Below, in pieces: positions 37,627 to 47,240 of a DNA stretch of 64,000 nucleotides. Position 1 is the stretch's first letter; every line of letters begins with the position of its first letter. Under the pieces are notes generated by a model. It had not been told where the DNA came from. It saw only the letters and a list, made by a program, of their open reading frames with translations, and ran no database searches. The translations under genes and the position numbers were made by a program. Source of the stretch: Lachnospiraceae bacterium (GTDB lineage Bacteria > Bacillota > Clostridia > Lachnospirales > Lachnospiraceae); the NCBI GenBank assembly GCA_021769135.1, contig JAETTM010000006.1:62001-126000 (forward strand), in the 5' to 3' direction.

Positions 37627-38943
37627 CTACTTCTTGCGCTTGGCCAGCTGCATTTTGCGCATGGATTTGATAGTTTGGGTGAGGGGCCGTTTAGCCGGGC
37701 AGATGAAACTGCAGCAGCCGCATTCGCAGCACTCCATACCGTTATGGGAAAGGAAAGCCTCCTCATCATAATGCTCCGCAAAGTCCGCCAGTTTCCGGGG
37801 TACTACCCTTCCTGGGCAGACTTCCACGCACTTCCCGCAATTTATACATGCGCTCGGTTCCATCCTGGACACATCATCCTGGGTTAAACACAAAAGAGCT
37901 GACGCCGTCTTCGTAGTAGGCACATCCAAATCGAAAATGCCGAAGCCCATCATAGGCCCCCCGGAAACAATTTTCACCGGCTTTTCTTTGAAGCCGCCCG
38001 CCTCCTCAACCAGTTCATGGTAGTTCGTTCCAATCCTCACAATAAAATTGCGCGGATCCGCTACGGCATCCCCCGTCACCGTCACAATACGGTGCATCAG
38101 CGGCTTCCCCAGCATGACCGCATGGTAAATGGCAACAATCGTATCCACATTATCCACTACACAGCCTACGTCCGCCGGGAGCATCTTGGAATTGATGCTT
38201 CTGCCCGTAGTTGCATAAATAAGCTGTCTCTCCGCCCCTTGGGGATATTTCGTTTTTAACGCTTTGACGGTAATCCTGTTTTCGTCCTTCGTCAATTTTT
38301 TCAGCAATTCGATGCAGTCCTGCTTGTTGTCCTCCACCGCCAGAATCCCCCGGGCATTATCGAACAGCCGAAGCATAATTTTCAGGCCCTCCACCAGCTT
38401 CTCCGGCTCTTCTAACATCCTCCGGTAATCTGAAGTTAAATAAGGTTCGCACTCCGCACAGTTAGCAATCACATAATCTATTTTTTCCGGCTCTTTGGGC
38501 GACAGCTTGATAAAAGTAGGAAAACCGGCTCCCCCCATACCTACCACTCCCGCTTCCTTCACTCGGCCGATAATCTCTTCCTTCGTTAATTGCTCTGCCG
38601 ACTCCACCGGTGAATATTCCACTTCCTTATATTCCCCATCATTTTCCACCACAATGCTCATCACATTATCGCCTGTCACTACACGCCTGGGCTCAATTGC
38701 CTTAACGGTTCCCGATACCGTAGCATAAATCGGTGCGGACACAAAGCCGGACGCTTCCGCAATTTTCTGTCCGGTCAATACATAATCGCCTTTTGCCACC
38801 ACCGGCGTCGCCGGTGCGCCGATATGCTGGGATAAGGGATACACTAAATCCCCCTTGGGCAGCACCGCCTTTATCGGCTTATCTTTCGACAAATCCTTCC
38901 CGTCATAAGGATGGATACCGCCCACGAATGTTAATTTTGCCAT
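37627..38943 (-). CDS. rnfC: electron transport complex subunit RnfC
   Basis: GGIHPYDGKDLSKDKPI; VGMGGAGFPTFIKLSP; CINCGKCVEVCPGRVVPRKL. Confidence 0.95.
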   Translation of the reverse strand: MAKLTFVGGIHPYDGKDLSKDKPIKAVLPKGDLVYPLSQHIGAPATPVVAKGDYVLTGQKIAEASGFVSAPIYATVSGTVKAIEPRRVVTGDNVMSIVVENDGEYKEVEYSPVESAEQLTKEEIIGRVKEAGVVGMGGAGFPTFIKLSPKEPEKIDYVIANCAECEPYLTSDYRRMLEEPEKLVEGLKIMLRLFDNARGILAVEDNKQDCIELLKKLTKDENRITVKALKTKYPQGAERQLIYATTGRSINSKMLPADVGCVVDNVDTIVAIYHAVMLGKPLMHRIVTVTGDAVADPRNFIVRIGTNYHELVEEAGGFKEKPVKIVSGGPMMGFGIFDLDVPTTKTASALLCLTQDDVSRMEPSACINCGKCVEVCPGRVVPRKLADFAEHYDEEAFLSHNGMECCECGCCSFICPAKRPLTQTIKSMRKMQLAKRKK

Positions 38944-39087
38944 TTGTCACCCTTCTTTCTCTCAGAATTACAAAGCCGTCACGCGACAACTTTTTAATAA
39001 CAATATACTATTTTTCTACAAAAAATACTACTGAAATTTGAAAAAACATGATATTATAATAGCAGTTCAATGAATTTTAGGTTGAGA

Positions 39088-39243
39088 GAATATTCTGACA
39101 ATATATTCCGTTCAAATCCTGTTGCACCGGGCATTCCGTCAAGCCCCGGAACAGAAGTCAGTCGGGGAGCGGCCCTCCTGACTTCTATGGTCTTGACTCC
39201 ATGGTGCAGAAGGCTTTTCACAGAATATATTGTCAGAATATTC
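39088..39243. repeat. 156-bp long inverted-repeat element (MITE-like)
   Basis: Perfect 21-bp terminal inverted repeats GAATATTCTGACAATATATTC/GAATATATTGTCAGAATATTC plus internal AGAAGTCAG/CTGACTTCT. Confidence 0.85.
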
Positions 39244-39291
39244 GGCCAAGGTTATTGATTATGCGATAGCTTCGTTAAAAGGAGATAATTT

Positions 39292-40404
39292 ATGAGAACA
39301 CTGCGTCAAACTATACATTTGCCCGAATTGGGTTATCCTTTGGAAAAAATTGCGCCTTTGGATAAAATTCTTTTTCTCGATATAGAAACGACTGGGTTTA
39401 CGGCGAAAAGTTCTTCCCTATATTTGATTGGAACCGCTTACCTGGAGGATGGGAAGTGGTATGTGAAGCAATGGTTTGCCAATACTTATGAGGAAGAAAA
39501 GGAAATTATCTCCGCATTTTTCAGCTTTGCCCGGAAATTTACCCATTTGATTCATTTTAATGGGAACAATTTTGACCTTCCTTTTATCCTCCAAAAATGT
39601 AAGCAATATGATTTGCCCTACCAGTTCAGCAATCTGGAAGGGATTGATATTTACCGCAGGATTGCCCCTTATAAATCTTTCCTGCGGCTTCCAAACTGCA
39701 AGCAGAAAACCCTGGAACAGTTCCTTGGGATTGAGCGGGAAGATACGTACAGCGGCGGAGAGCTCATCAGCGTTTATCATACGTATGTAAAGACACCCAC
39801 CGATTATGCTTTGCAGGCGCTTGCACTGCATAATGCGGACGATTTGGCCGGGATGCTTAAGGTTCTTCCTCTGCTTTCCTATTATGATTTACTGAACGAG
39901 CTGCCCCGCCCAAAAAAGGTGCAGGCCAACTACTACAACGATATGAACGGAGACAGGCATCAGGAGCTGATTATGAAGCTCTCCCTTCCCTCCCCGCTTC
40001 CCCGCGCCCTTTCCGGCACTGCCGACGGCTGTTATTTCAAAGGGGAGGGCCTTGAAGGAACTCTGCGCGTTCCCCTCTATGAGGAAGAAATGAAATATTT
40101 TTATTCCAACTATAAAAATTATTATTATCTTCCTGATGAAGATACGGCCATTCATAAATCCGTAGCTTCTTATGTGGACAAAAAGCACCGCGTCCAGGCC
40201 ACTGCCAAAAACTGCTATACCAGAAAACTGTCCACTTATCTTCCTCAATGGGATATCCTATTCCAGCCTTTCTTCAAGAGAAGCTATGATGACAGAAATG
40301 TCTTTTTTGAATTAACTGAAGAAATGAAAAAAGAGCGCCCGCTTTTCGCGCAATACGCCGGACACATCATCAATATGATTGCCAGTTCATATACAAATCC
40401 TTAA
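39292..40404 (+). CDS. ribonuclease H-like (YprB-type exonuclease-fold) protein
   Basis: ILFLDIETTGFTAKSSSLYLIGTAYLEDGKW; HFNGNNFDLPFI; HNADDLAGMLKVL. Confidence 0.88.
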   Translation: MRTLRQTIHLPELGYPLEKIAPLDKILFLDIETTGFTAKSSSLYLIGTAYLEDGKWYVKQWFANTYEEEKEIISAFFSFARKFTHLIHFNGNNFDLPFILQKCKQYDLPYQFSNLEGIDIYRRIAPYKSFLRLPNCKQKTLEQFLGIEREDTYSGGELISVYHTYVKTPTDYALQALALHNADDLAGMLKVLPLLSYYDLLNELPRPKKVQANYYNDMNGDRHQELIMKLSLPSPLPRALSGTADGCYFKGEGLEGTLRVPLYEEEMKYFYSNYKNYYYLPDEDTAIHKSVASYVDKKHRVQATAKNCYTRKLSTYLPQWDILFQPFFKRSYDDRNVFFELTEEMKKERPLFAQYAGHIINMIASSYTNP

Positions 40405-41204
40405 AATGGTTTCTCATAAAAGAACGGATTACGCCTGTCATAGCCGATTTCCCGGTAATTGATAATCTGTTCTGTGTTGCCGATAAACAACACTCCTCTA
40501 CGGGCAAGCGCCTTGTAGAATTTGATGAATACTTCATTTTTTGCTTCTTCGGTAAAATATATCAATACATTGCGGCAAACAATCAGGTGCCAGCCTTCCC
40601 GGTATATATCTTTAATCAGATTATGCTGGGCAAACTGCACCTGTCTTTTTATCTTCTCCGATATCTGATAAGACAAGCCTACCTTGGTAAAATATTTCTT
40701 CTTCAAATCCTCCGGCACATTGGCAACGCTTTTTTCGCCGTACAAGCCTACCTTTGCCTTGGCAATCACCTGCTTATCCAAATCTGTAGCATATATCCTT
40801 ATTTTCTCCAAAGGCATATGCCTGGAAAGTGCCATAACAAGGGAATACGGCTCATCCCCTGTGGAACATGCCGCACTCCATATTTTTAAATCGGTTCCAA
40901 ATTTTCCAATCAATCCTGGAATAATTTCCTTATCCAATATTTTCCACTGCTCTGTATTGCGGTAAAACTCGGATACATTTATGGTAAGGTAATTGACAAA
41001 CTCTTCGAACTTTGCTTTATCGGTCTTAAGCAAATAAACATACTTATCATATCCCTTTACATTGCTTTTGGCAATCAGCGTATCAATACGGCGCTTCATT
41101 TGATTTTCCTTATAAGCGTTCAGGTCGATACCCGTAAGGCCATAAATCGCTTTCTTAAACCATTCGTAATTGTTAGCTGCCAAAATACCTGCCGTTAAGT
41201 CCAT
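40401..41204 (-). CDS. cheR: chemotaxis protein methyltransferase CheR
   Basis: NVSEFYRNTEQWKILDKEIIP; IWSAACSTGDEPYSLVMAL; LIVCRNVLIYFTEEAKNEV. Confidence 0.94.
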   Translation of the reverse strand: MDLTAGILAANNYEWFKKAIYGLTGIDLNAYKENQMKRRIDTLIAKSNVKGYDKYVYLLKTDKAKFEEFVNYLTINVSEFYRNTEQWKILDKEIIPGLIGKFGTDLKIWSAACSTGDEPYSLVMALSRHMPLEKIRIYATDLDKQVIAKAKVGLYGEKSVANVPEDLKKKYFTKVGLSYQISEKIKRQVQFAQHNLIKDIYREGWHLIVCRNVLIYFTEEAKNEVFIKFYKALARRGVLFIGNTEQIINYREIGYDRRNPFFYEKPF

Positions 41205-41225
41205 ATTGTTTCTTCCATTAAACTC

Positions 41226-42386
41226 CTATTCTGCTGATGTTTCTTCCTCTGTTTCCTGCTCGTTTGCAATAACTGCATCGATATCCACAGATACTACATC
41301 TTCATTCTCTTCCGCCGCTTCTTCCTTCGGTTCCGGGGCAAGCATTGCCTTTATGCTTAAGCTGATTTTTTTGTCTTCATCGTTAAAATCAACTACTTTT
41401 GCCGTAATTTCTTCGCCTACTTTTAATACGTCCGCAGGTTTCTCAATATGTTCTTTCGCGATTTGAGATACGTGGAGCAGTGCATCAACGCCCGGCTCCA
41501 GCTCGATGAATGCGCCGAAGCTGGTCATCCTTGCCACTTTGCCTGTAACTACGCTTCCCACCGCATATTTCTCCGCCGCATCCTTCCAGGGATTGGCATC
41601 CGCAAATTTAAGGCTGAGGGCAATCTTATTCCCTGAAATCTCCTTAATCAATACCTTCACTTTCTCGCCAACCTTGAAAACTTTTCTGGGATTCTCTACC
41701 CTGCCCCAGGACATTTCGGAAATATGAAGCAGGCCGTCGGCCCCGCCCAAATCAATAAACGCGCCAAAATCGGTTACGTTCTTAACCGTGCCTTCCACCA
41801 CATCGCCTTCTTTGATGGATTCGAACAGTTTCCTCTGCATTTCTGCTTTTTCCGCTACAATCAGCTGCTTACGGTCGCCGATGTATCTTCTTCTCTTCGG
41901 ATTATATTCGCTGATAACAAATTGTATTTCCTGTCCGGCATACTTGGACAAATCCCTTTCATATACATCCGATACAAGGCTCGCCGGGATGAAGATTCTC
42001 ACTTCTTCCACTACAACGCTTAAGCCGCCTTCCAAAACTTGAGACACCTTCGCGGTAAGCACTTCCTTATTGTTAAACGCTTCCTCAATCCTCTTATTCC
42101 CTCTGTCGGCCGCCAGCCTTTTATAAGTAAGCATGACTTGTCCTTCTCCGTCATTTACTTTTAATACCTTAACCTCCATCGTGTCGCCTGGTTTTGCAAC
42201 AGACGTCAAATCCACATTGGGTTCGTTGGTATACTCGCTCCTCGTCAATACACCGTCCGATTTGTAGCCGATATTGAGAATAATCTCTTCAGGCTTTACA
42301 TCGATAACTGTGCCTTCAACTACCTCTCCCGCATGTATTGTCTTAAATGATTCTTCTAACATTTGTTCAAAAGTTAATTCTGACAT
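41226..42386 (-). CDS. S1-domain RNA-binding protein (ribosomal S1-like)
   Basis: Four S1 repeats (EGTVKNVTDFGAFIDLGGADGLLHISEMSWGR...); RBS GAGGAGG 9 nt before ATG 42386. Confidence 0.93.
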   Translation of the reverse strand: MSELTFEQMLEESFKTIHAGEVVEGTVIDVKPEEIILNIGYKSDGVLTRSEYTNEPNVDLTSVAKPGDTMEVKVLKVNDGEGQVMLTYKRLAADRGNKRIEEAFNNKEVLTAKVSQVLEGGLSVVVEEVRIFIPASLVSDVYERDLSKYAGQEIQFVISEYNPKRRRYIGDRKQLIVAEKAEMQRKLFESIKEGDVVEGTVKNVTDFGAFIDLGGADGLLHISEMSWGRVENPRKVFKVGEKVKVLIKEISGNKIALSLKFADANPWKDAAEKYAVGSVVTGKVARMTSFGAFIELEPGVDALLHVSQIAKEHIEKPADVLKVGEEITAKVVDFNDEDKKISLSIKAMLAPEPKEEAAEENEDVVSVDIDAVIANEQETEEETSAE

Positions 42387-43233
42387 AATTTTGAACCTCC
42401 TCAATAATATTATTTGGGGTCGACGCCCCGGCAGTAATACCGACCGGTGAAGCCGTTTTAGGTAGCTCTAAACGCAAGTCATCCAGTGTCTGTATAAAAT
42501 AAGTATTCTCACATTCTTCTTTACAAATCTCGTACAGCTTCCTTGTATTAGAACTGTGAGTACCCCCTATTACTATCATGCTCCCAACCTGAGCCGCAAC
42601 CCTTCTCGCCTCAGTCTGCCGTTCTTCCGTTGCGTTACATATGGTGTCCGCAACAAGACTATTGTAACCTTTTTTCGAAAAAATTTCAACTAATTCTTTA
42701 AATTTGTTGTAGTTAAATGTCGTTTGGGCTACAATGCATATTTCCTGTTCTTTTAAACGAATATTTTTTTCTTCATTTACGAACTTTTCCGCCTGTTCGA
42801 TGGACTCGATAACCACCGTTTCCGTTACCGACCACCCTCTGATTCCTTCCACTTCAGGATGCCCCGAATTGCCGATAATCACAATCCTCTTCCCCTGCCT
42901 GCTTTCCTTTTCCACAATATTATGTATCCGTTTCACAAAGGGGCATGTGGCATCCACGTATTCCAGCCCTTTTTCTTCCAGCAGGTCATAAACCTCTTTG
43001 GCCACGCCATGGGAACGGATAATGACTACCCCTTCGTCCAGGCCCTTCAGCCCTTCCAGCCCTTCCACTACCCTGACGCCCCGGTTTTCCAGGTCTTTCA
43101 CCACTTCTTCGTTATGGATGATAGGGCCATATGTGAAAATTTTTTTCCCTTCCCCTATCTGCTCATAGACCTTGTCTACCGCCCTTTTCACCCCAAAGCA
43201 GAAACCGGCGCTCTTCGCCCTGATTACTTCCAT
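42367..43233 (-). CDS. ispH: 4-hydroxy-3-methylbut-2-enyl diphosphate reductase
   Basis: MEVIRAKSAGFCFGVKRAVDKV; TCPFVKRIH; GGTHSSNTRKLYEICKE; GITAGASTPNNIIEEV. Confidence 0.96.
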   Translation of the reverse strand: MEVIRAKSAGFCFGVKRAVDKVYEQIGEGKKIFTYGPIIHNEEVVKDLENRGVRVVEGLEGLKGLDEGVVIIRSHGVAKEVYDLLEEKGLEYVDATCPFVKRIHNIVEKESRQGKRIVIIGNSGHPEVEGIRGWSVTETVVIESIEQAEKFVNEEKNIRLKEQEICIVAQTTFNYNKFKELVEIFSKKGYNSLVADTICNATEERQTEARRVAAQVGSMIVIGGTHSSNTRKLYEICKEECENTYFIQTLDDLRLELPKTASPVGITAGASTPNNIIEEVQNYVRINF

Positions 43234-43255
43234 CCCTTTGTCTCCTTGCTGCATA

Positions 43256-43912
43256 TTAACCGCATAAACCAATAATCTTCTCCACCACTTCCTCTATAGA
43301 CATATCGGAAGAATCTACCAGAACCGCATCCTCCGCCTGGCACAGGGGCGAAATATCCCTGTTCATATCCCGCTCATCCCGTTCTATAATCTCTTTTTCG
43401 AGCTGTTCGAAATCGCATTCCTCTCCCTTAGCCAACAGTTCATCATATCTTCTCTTCGCCCGGACTGTGCTGCTCGCCGTCAGGTATACTTTTACGTCCG
43501 CATTCGGCAGCACGCATGTTCCGATATCCCTTCCGTCCATCACCACATCCGCATCCTTTGCCAGCTGCTGCTGCAATTCCACCAGCTTTTTACGCACTTC
43601 CGGATTGGGGCTGGTAACGGAAGCCATGTTTCCCACCTCTTGTGTCCGTATCATCCCGTTTACGTTTTCACCGTTCAGAAATACAACCTGCTCGCCGTCC
43701 ACATACCGGATGGTAATATCCGCATCCTTGCATGTCTCGCTTATTTTCTCTTTTTCTTCCCCGCGGATTCCATTTTTTAAGAAATAAAGCGCCATGGCCC
43801 TGTACATAGCGCCCGTGTCCACATAAATAAACTGCTTCCTCTCCGCAACTTTTTTCGCCACCGTGCTCTTCCCTGCCCCGGCCGGGCCGTCTATCGCTAT
43901 ATTATATCCCAT
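43256..43912 (-). CDS. cmk: (d)CMP kinase
   Basis: MGYNIAIDGPAGAGKSTVAKKVAERKQFIYVDTGAMYRAMALY; DGRDIGTCVLPNADVKVYLTAS. Confidence 0.96.
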   Translation of the reverse strand: MGYNIAIDGPAGAGKSTVAKKVAERKQFIYVDTGAMYRAMALYFLKNGIRGEEKEKISETCKDADITIRYVDGEQVVFLNGENVNGMIRTQEVGNMASVTSPNPEVRKKLVELQQQLAKDADVVMDGRDIGTCVLPNADVKVYLTASSTVRAKRRYDELLAKGEECDFEQLEKEIIERDERDMNRDISPLCQAEDAVLVDSSDMSIEEVVEKIIGLCG

Positions 43913-43933
43913 ACTGTTGTCCTCCTATTAGAA

Positions 43934-44260
43934 GTTCCGCAAGAGCCTTCCCAGTACCCAAACCCTTTGCGGATGGATTGCCGGTTGCTTTCGCACCCAG
44001 TAATCCATCCGGGGTACTGTCCAGGCTCTTGCTGTTTTTAGTTCCGCAAGAGCCCTCCCAATGCCCAAACCCTTTGCGGATGTATTTCCGGCTGCTTTCG
44101 CACCCGGCAATCCATCCGGGGTACTGTCCAGGCTCTTGCTGTTTTTAGTTCCGCAAGAGCCCTCCCAATGCCCAGCCTTTTGCGGATGTATTCCCGGTTG
44201 CTTTCGCACCCGATAATCCATCCGGGGTACTGTCCAGGCTCTTGCTGTTTTTAGTTCCGT
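43934..44260 (-). repeat. tandem hairpin-repeat array (3 units + start of a fourth), yhiN-like/cmk spacer
   Basis: Units 43939-44032, 44046-44139, 44153-44245 (period 107), same architecture as the rnfD-rnfC array. Confidence 0.92.
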
Positions 44261-45501
44261 GTCATAGAGAGCGCCGCCGATGTTCCCGCCAGATAGCCGG
44301 TAGACCAGGCAATCTGTAGGTTAAACCCTCCTGTCAGGGCGTCTACATCCAGCATTTCCCCGGCAAAATAAAGGCCTTTCACTATCTTCGACTCCATGGT
44401 GGAAGGGTTCACTTCCTTTACGCTGATGCCTCCCCGGGTAATTATCGCTTCCTCATAGCCGCGCATTCCCGTTACCGTCATCTCCATATTTTTTATGAGA
44501 TGCACAAAATGCGCCCTCTCCCCTTTTGTAATTTCATGGATTTTCTTCTCCCCCTCAATGCCGGATAAATCCACCATAACCGGAATCAGCTTGGAAGGGA
44601 ACAGGCCCCCCAGGGAATTTTTGAACTGCTTGTTCTTATTTTCTTCAAAATCCCTCAAAAGCCGCTTATCCAGCTGCTCAGGGCTTAATGCGGGCTTTAA
44701 ATCCAGACGCAGCACGGCGCGGCCGCCCTTGCATTTCTTTCCATAATAACTGCTCGCGCTCAAAATCAATGGCCCGCTCACCCCGAAATGGGTAAACAGC
44801 ATCTCCCCGAATCCTTCATAAAAAGCCTTCTTCCCATCCTGGGAAAGGGATATCTTGACATTTTTTAAGGAAAGCCCCTGTAAATCCCGGCACCATTTTT
44901 CCAGGACGGTAAGAGGCACCAGGGAAGGGGAAGTCTCCTTTATCGTATGCCCCTTTTCCTCCGCCATCCGGTAGCCGTCCCCGTCAGAACCCGTCAGAGG
45001 ATAGGAAAGCCCTCCTGTGGCCAGGATTACCCCATCTCCATATTCTGTCTCCCCATCGGAAAATTCCACGCCTTTTACCTTTCCTTCCTGTACCAGCAGG
45101 CTTTTCGCCTGCTTTCGGAGACGGATATCCACCTTTTCCTTTTTCAGCTGATTAGCAAGCGCCCCTATCACATCCGAGGAATGGTCGGAAACAGGAAATA
45201 CCCTTCCTCCCCTCTCCGTCTTCAGCCGGCAGCCCGCCTTTTCAAACCAATCCATGGCTGCCTGATTATCAAAGCCGTAAAACGCACTGTATAAAAACTT
45301 CCCGTTGGTCACCACATTGCCAAACAAAACATCCATATCGCATTGATTGGTAAGGTTACATCTCCCTTTTCCCGTAATGAAAAGCTTCTTCCCTAATTTT
45401 TCATTTTTTTCGCACAGGAGCACTTCGCAGCCCTGCCCTGCCGCAGCAGTCGCCGCCATCATACCCGCAGCTCCACCGCCGATAACAATAATTCTTCCCA
45501 T
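44251..45501 (-). CDS. NAD(P)/FAD-dependent oxidoreductase (HI0933/YhiN family)
   Basis: MGRIIVIGGGAAGMMAATAAAGQGCEVLLCEKNEKLGKKLFITGKGRCNLTN...; GGFNLQIAWSTGYLAG. Confidence 0.94.
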   Translation of the reverse strand: MGRIIVIGGGAAGMMAATAAAGQGCEVLLCEKNEKLGKKLFITGKGRCNLTNQCDMDVLFGNVVTNGKFLYSAFYGFDNQAAMDWFEKAGCRLKTERGGRVFPVSDHSSDVIGALANQLKKEKVDIRLRKQAKSLLVQEGKVKGVEFSDGETEYGDGVILATGGLSYPLTGSDGDGYRMAEEKGHTIKETSPSLVPLTVLEKWCRDLQGLSLKNVKISLSQDGKKAFYEGFGEMLFTHFGVSGPLILSASSYYGKKCKGGRAVLRLDLKPALSPEQLDKRLLRDFEENKNKQFKNSLGGLFPSKLIPVMVDLSGIEGEKKIHEITKGERAHFVHLIKNMEMTVTGMRGYEEAIITRGGISVKEVNPSTMESKIVKGLYFAGEMLDVDALTGGFNLQIAWSTGYLAGTSAALSMTRN

Positions 45502-45518
45502 TTAGCCACTCCCGCATA

Positions 45519-46469
45519 TCATTTTTCGCCGTCTTTCATCAAGGGATAATCCAGCATCGGCACTTCATCAATAAAATTTATTTCATCATTCAAATAAATC
45601 TGATAATTATTCCACGCCTCTTCCAGCATTTCCAGATTCTTCTTCACATCCTCCGGCCTCTTTAGGCACAGCGCCACCACCAGGGCGTTAATCAGGCTAA
45701 GGGGCGCAACCAAAGAATCCACAATGGACACCATATCGCTTCTGGCAAAAAGGTTGCAGGAAGAATAAAGGTTCATTGGGGAATGCACGCTGTCCGTAAT
45801 GGCAATTACTTTCGCATTCCTGTCATTGGCAAACTCCATCGCTTTTAACGTGCGCATGGAATATCTGGGAAAACTGATGCCCACAATCGCATCCTTTTCG
45901 CCAATCCTTATCATCTGCTCAAACATCTCGCTGGCGCTGGTTGTCTTTAACAGCACCACATTTCCCCGAATCATATTCAGGTAAAAATGCAAAAAATCCG
46001 CCAGCGGCTCGCAGCTCCTGATTCCCACTATATATACGGTATGGGCCTCCAATATGGTATCCACCGCTATTTCAAAGGAAGCGCCGTCCAGATTGTCTAT
46101 CGTATCCTGCAATTTTTCGATATCCGCTTTCAGCACCGAAGTCAATATCTCCGACTGAGTACTCCTTCCATATTTCACGCCGATTTTCTGGACGGAATTC
46201 AGCTTATCCTTCACCCATTCCTCCAAAGCCTCCTGAAACTCCGGGTAGCCTTCATAACCGATGCCAGCCGCAAACCTTACTACCGTAGATTCGCTCGTTC
46301 CCACCGTTTCTCCCAGCTTTGCCGCCGTCATGAACACCGCCTGTTCATAATGGTTAGTAATATAAGCCGCAATCGCCTTCTGGCTTTTGCTCATTTTAGG
46401 GTATTTTTCATTTATTTTTGAAATAACATCTATATTTTCTTCCTTCTTCGATTCCGCTTTCATTTCCAT
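45519..46469 (-). CDS. MurR/RpiR-family transcriptional regulator
   Basis: N-terminal HTH_6 (MSKSQKAIAAYITNHYEQAVFMTAAKLGETVGTSESTVVRFAAGIGYEGYPEFQEAL) and SIS domain. Confidence 0.92.
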   Translation of the reverse strand: MEMKAESKKEENIDVISKINEKYPKMSKSQKAIAAYITNHYEQAVFMTAAKLGETVGTSESTVVRFAAGIGYEGYPEFQEALEEWVKDKLNSVQKIGVKYGRSTQSEILTSVLKADIEKLQDTIDNLDGASFEIAVDTILEAHTVYIVGIRSCEPLADFLHFYLNMIRGNVVLLKTTSASEMFEQMIRIGEKDAIVGISFPRYSMRTLKAMEFANDRNAKVIAITDSVHSPMNLYSSCNLFARSDMVSIVDSLVAPLSLINALVVALCLKRPEDVKKNLEMLEEAWNNYQIYLNDEINFIDEVPMLDYPLMKDGEK

Positions 46470-46694
46470 CCTAATGTATCCCTTATGCTGCGGGCAATGA
46501 AACAAACATAAACAAGCCCCTTCCAACCGTGCATCAGGGCTAATGTCTATATTATATTACCGAATCGAAGACCGGTAGTCAATATAAATGTAGTTTGAGT
46601 TTTCCCATTTTTTAAGTTGAAAAAAAGGAAATAAAGAATCGGGGATTGACAGGACAGAAGAAATATATTACTATCGAAAATAAGAAATGGGTTT

Positions 46695-47240
46695 TTACCG
46701 TACAGTGTTTTCGCTCAAGCGGGCTGCTCGTTTCTTTTTTTATTGCCAAGATGTCATACAGATACTTTTGTCATTATCCGCATGGCGGACTAACATACTT
46801 GCTGAATAAATGTTATGCCTTGTTACTCTCACCCTTTTATCATCATATACAGGCAATGCAAACCGGATGTCATACCTATACCATCCAAACATTGCATCTG
46901 TCTTATGCTTTTCTTTTCGGTTTACCTCATGTTTTCGATTGACCGCTATCCTTATAAGTTCCGGGATAGCCTGTGCGGCATTTGCTTTTGCCTTTGCCAC
47001 CGCACCTTTTAAAGTAATACGGCTTTCTGAACTTGCATATTCATCGGGAAAATCTGTCGAAACATATATTTTTTCAGAAGTTTCCTCAATCTCGTAAAAA
47101 TCTCCGATATACTCTTTAAGATATTCTTCGATGGCCGTCCAGTCATCCCGTACTTTCGCTTTAAACCGAATATCGTTAATTAGAACCAGTTTTTTGCCGT
47201 CAGCATCAGTTATGATGTTTATATTCCTGTTTTCAATCAT
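46695..47240 (-). pseudogene. LPD3-like (large polyvalent protein-associated domain) gene with C-terminal frameshift
   Basis: AKANAAQAIPELIRIAVNRKHEVNRKEKHKTDAMFGWYRYDIRFALPVYDDKRVRVTRHNIYSASMLVRHADNDK; shifting frame restores YLYDILAIKKETSSPLE. Confidence 0.65.

Noticed and set aside
43928-44221. 97-aa ORF (minus) over the yhiN-cmk spacer
   Set aside because: Translates the three tandem hairpin units; period 107 is not a multiple of three and the peptide has no protein-like conservation pattern
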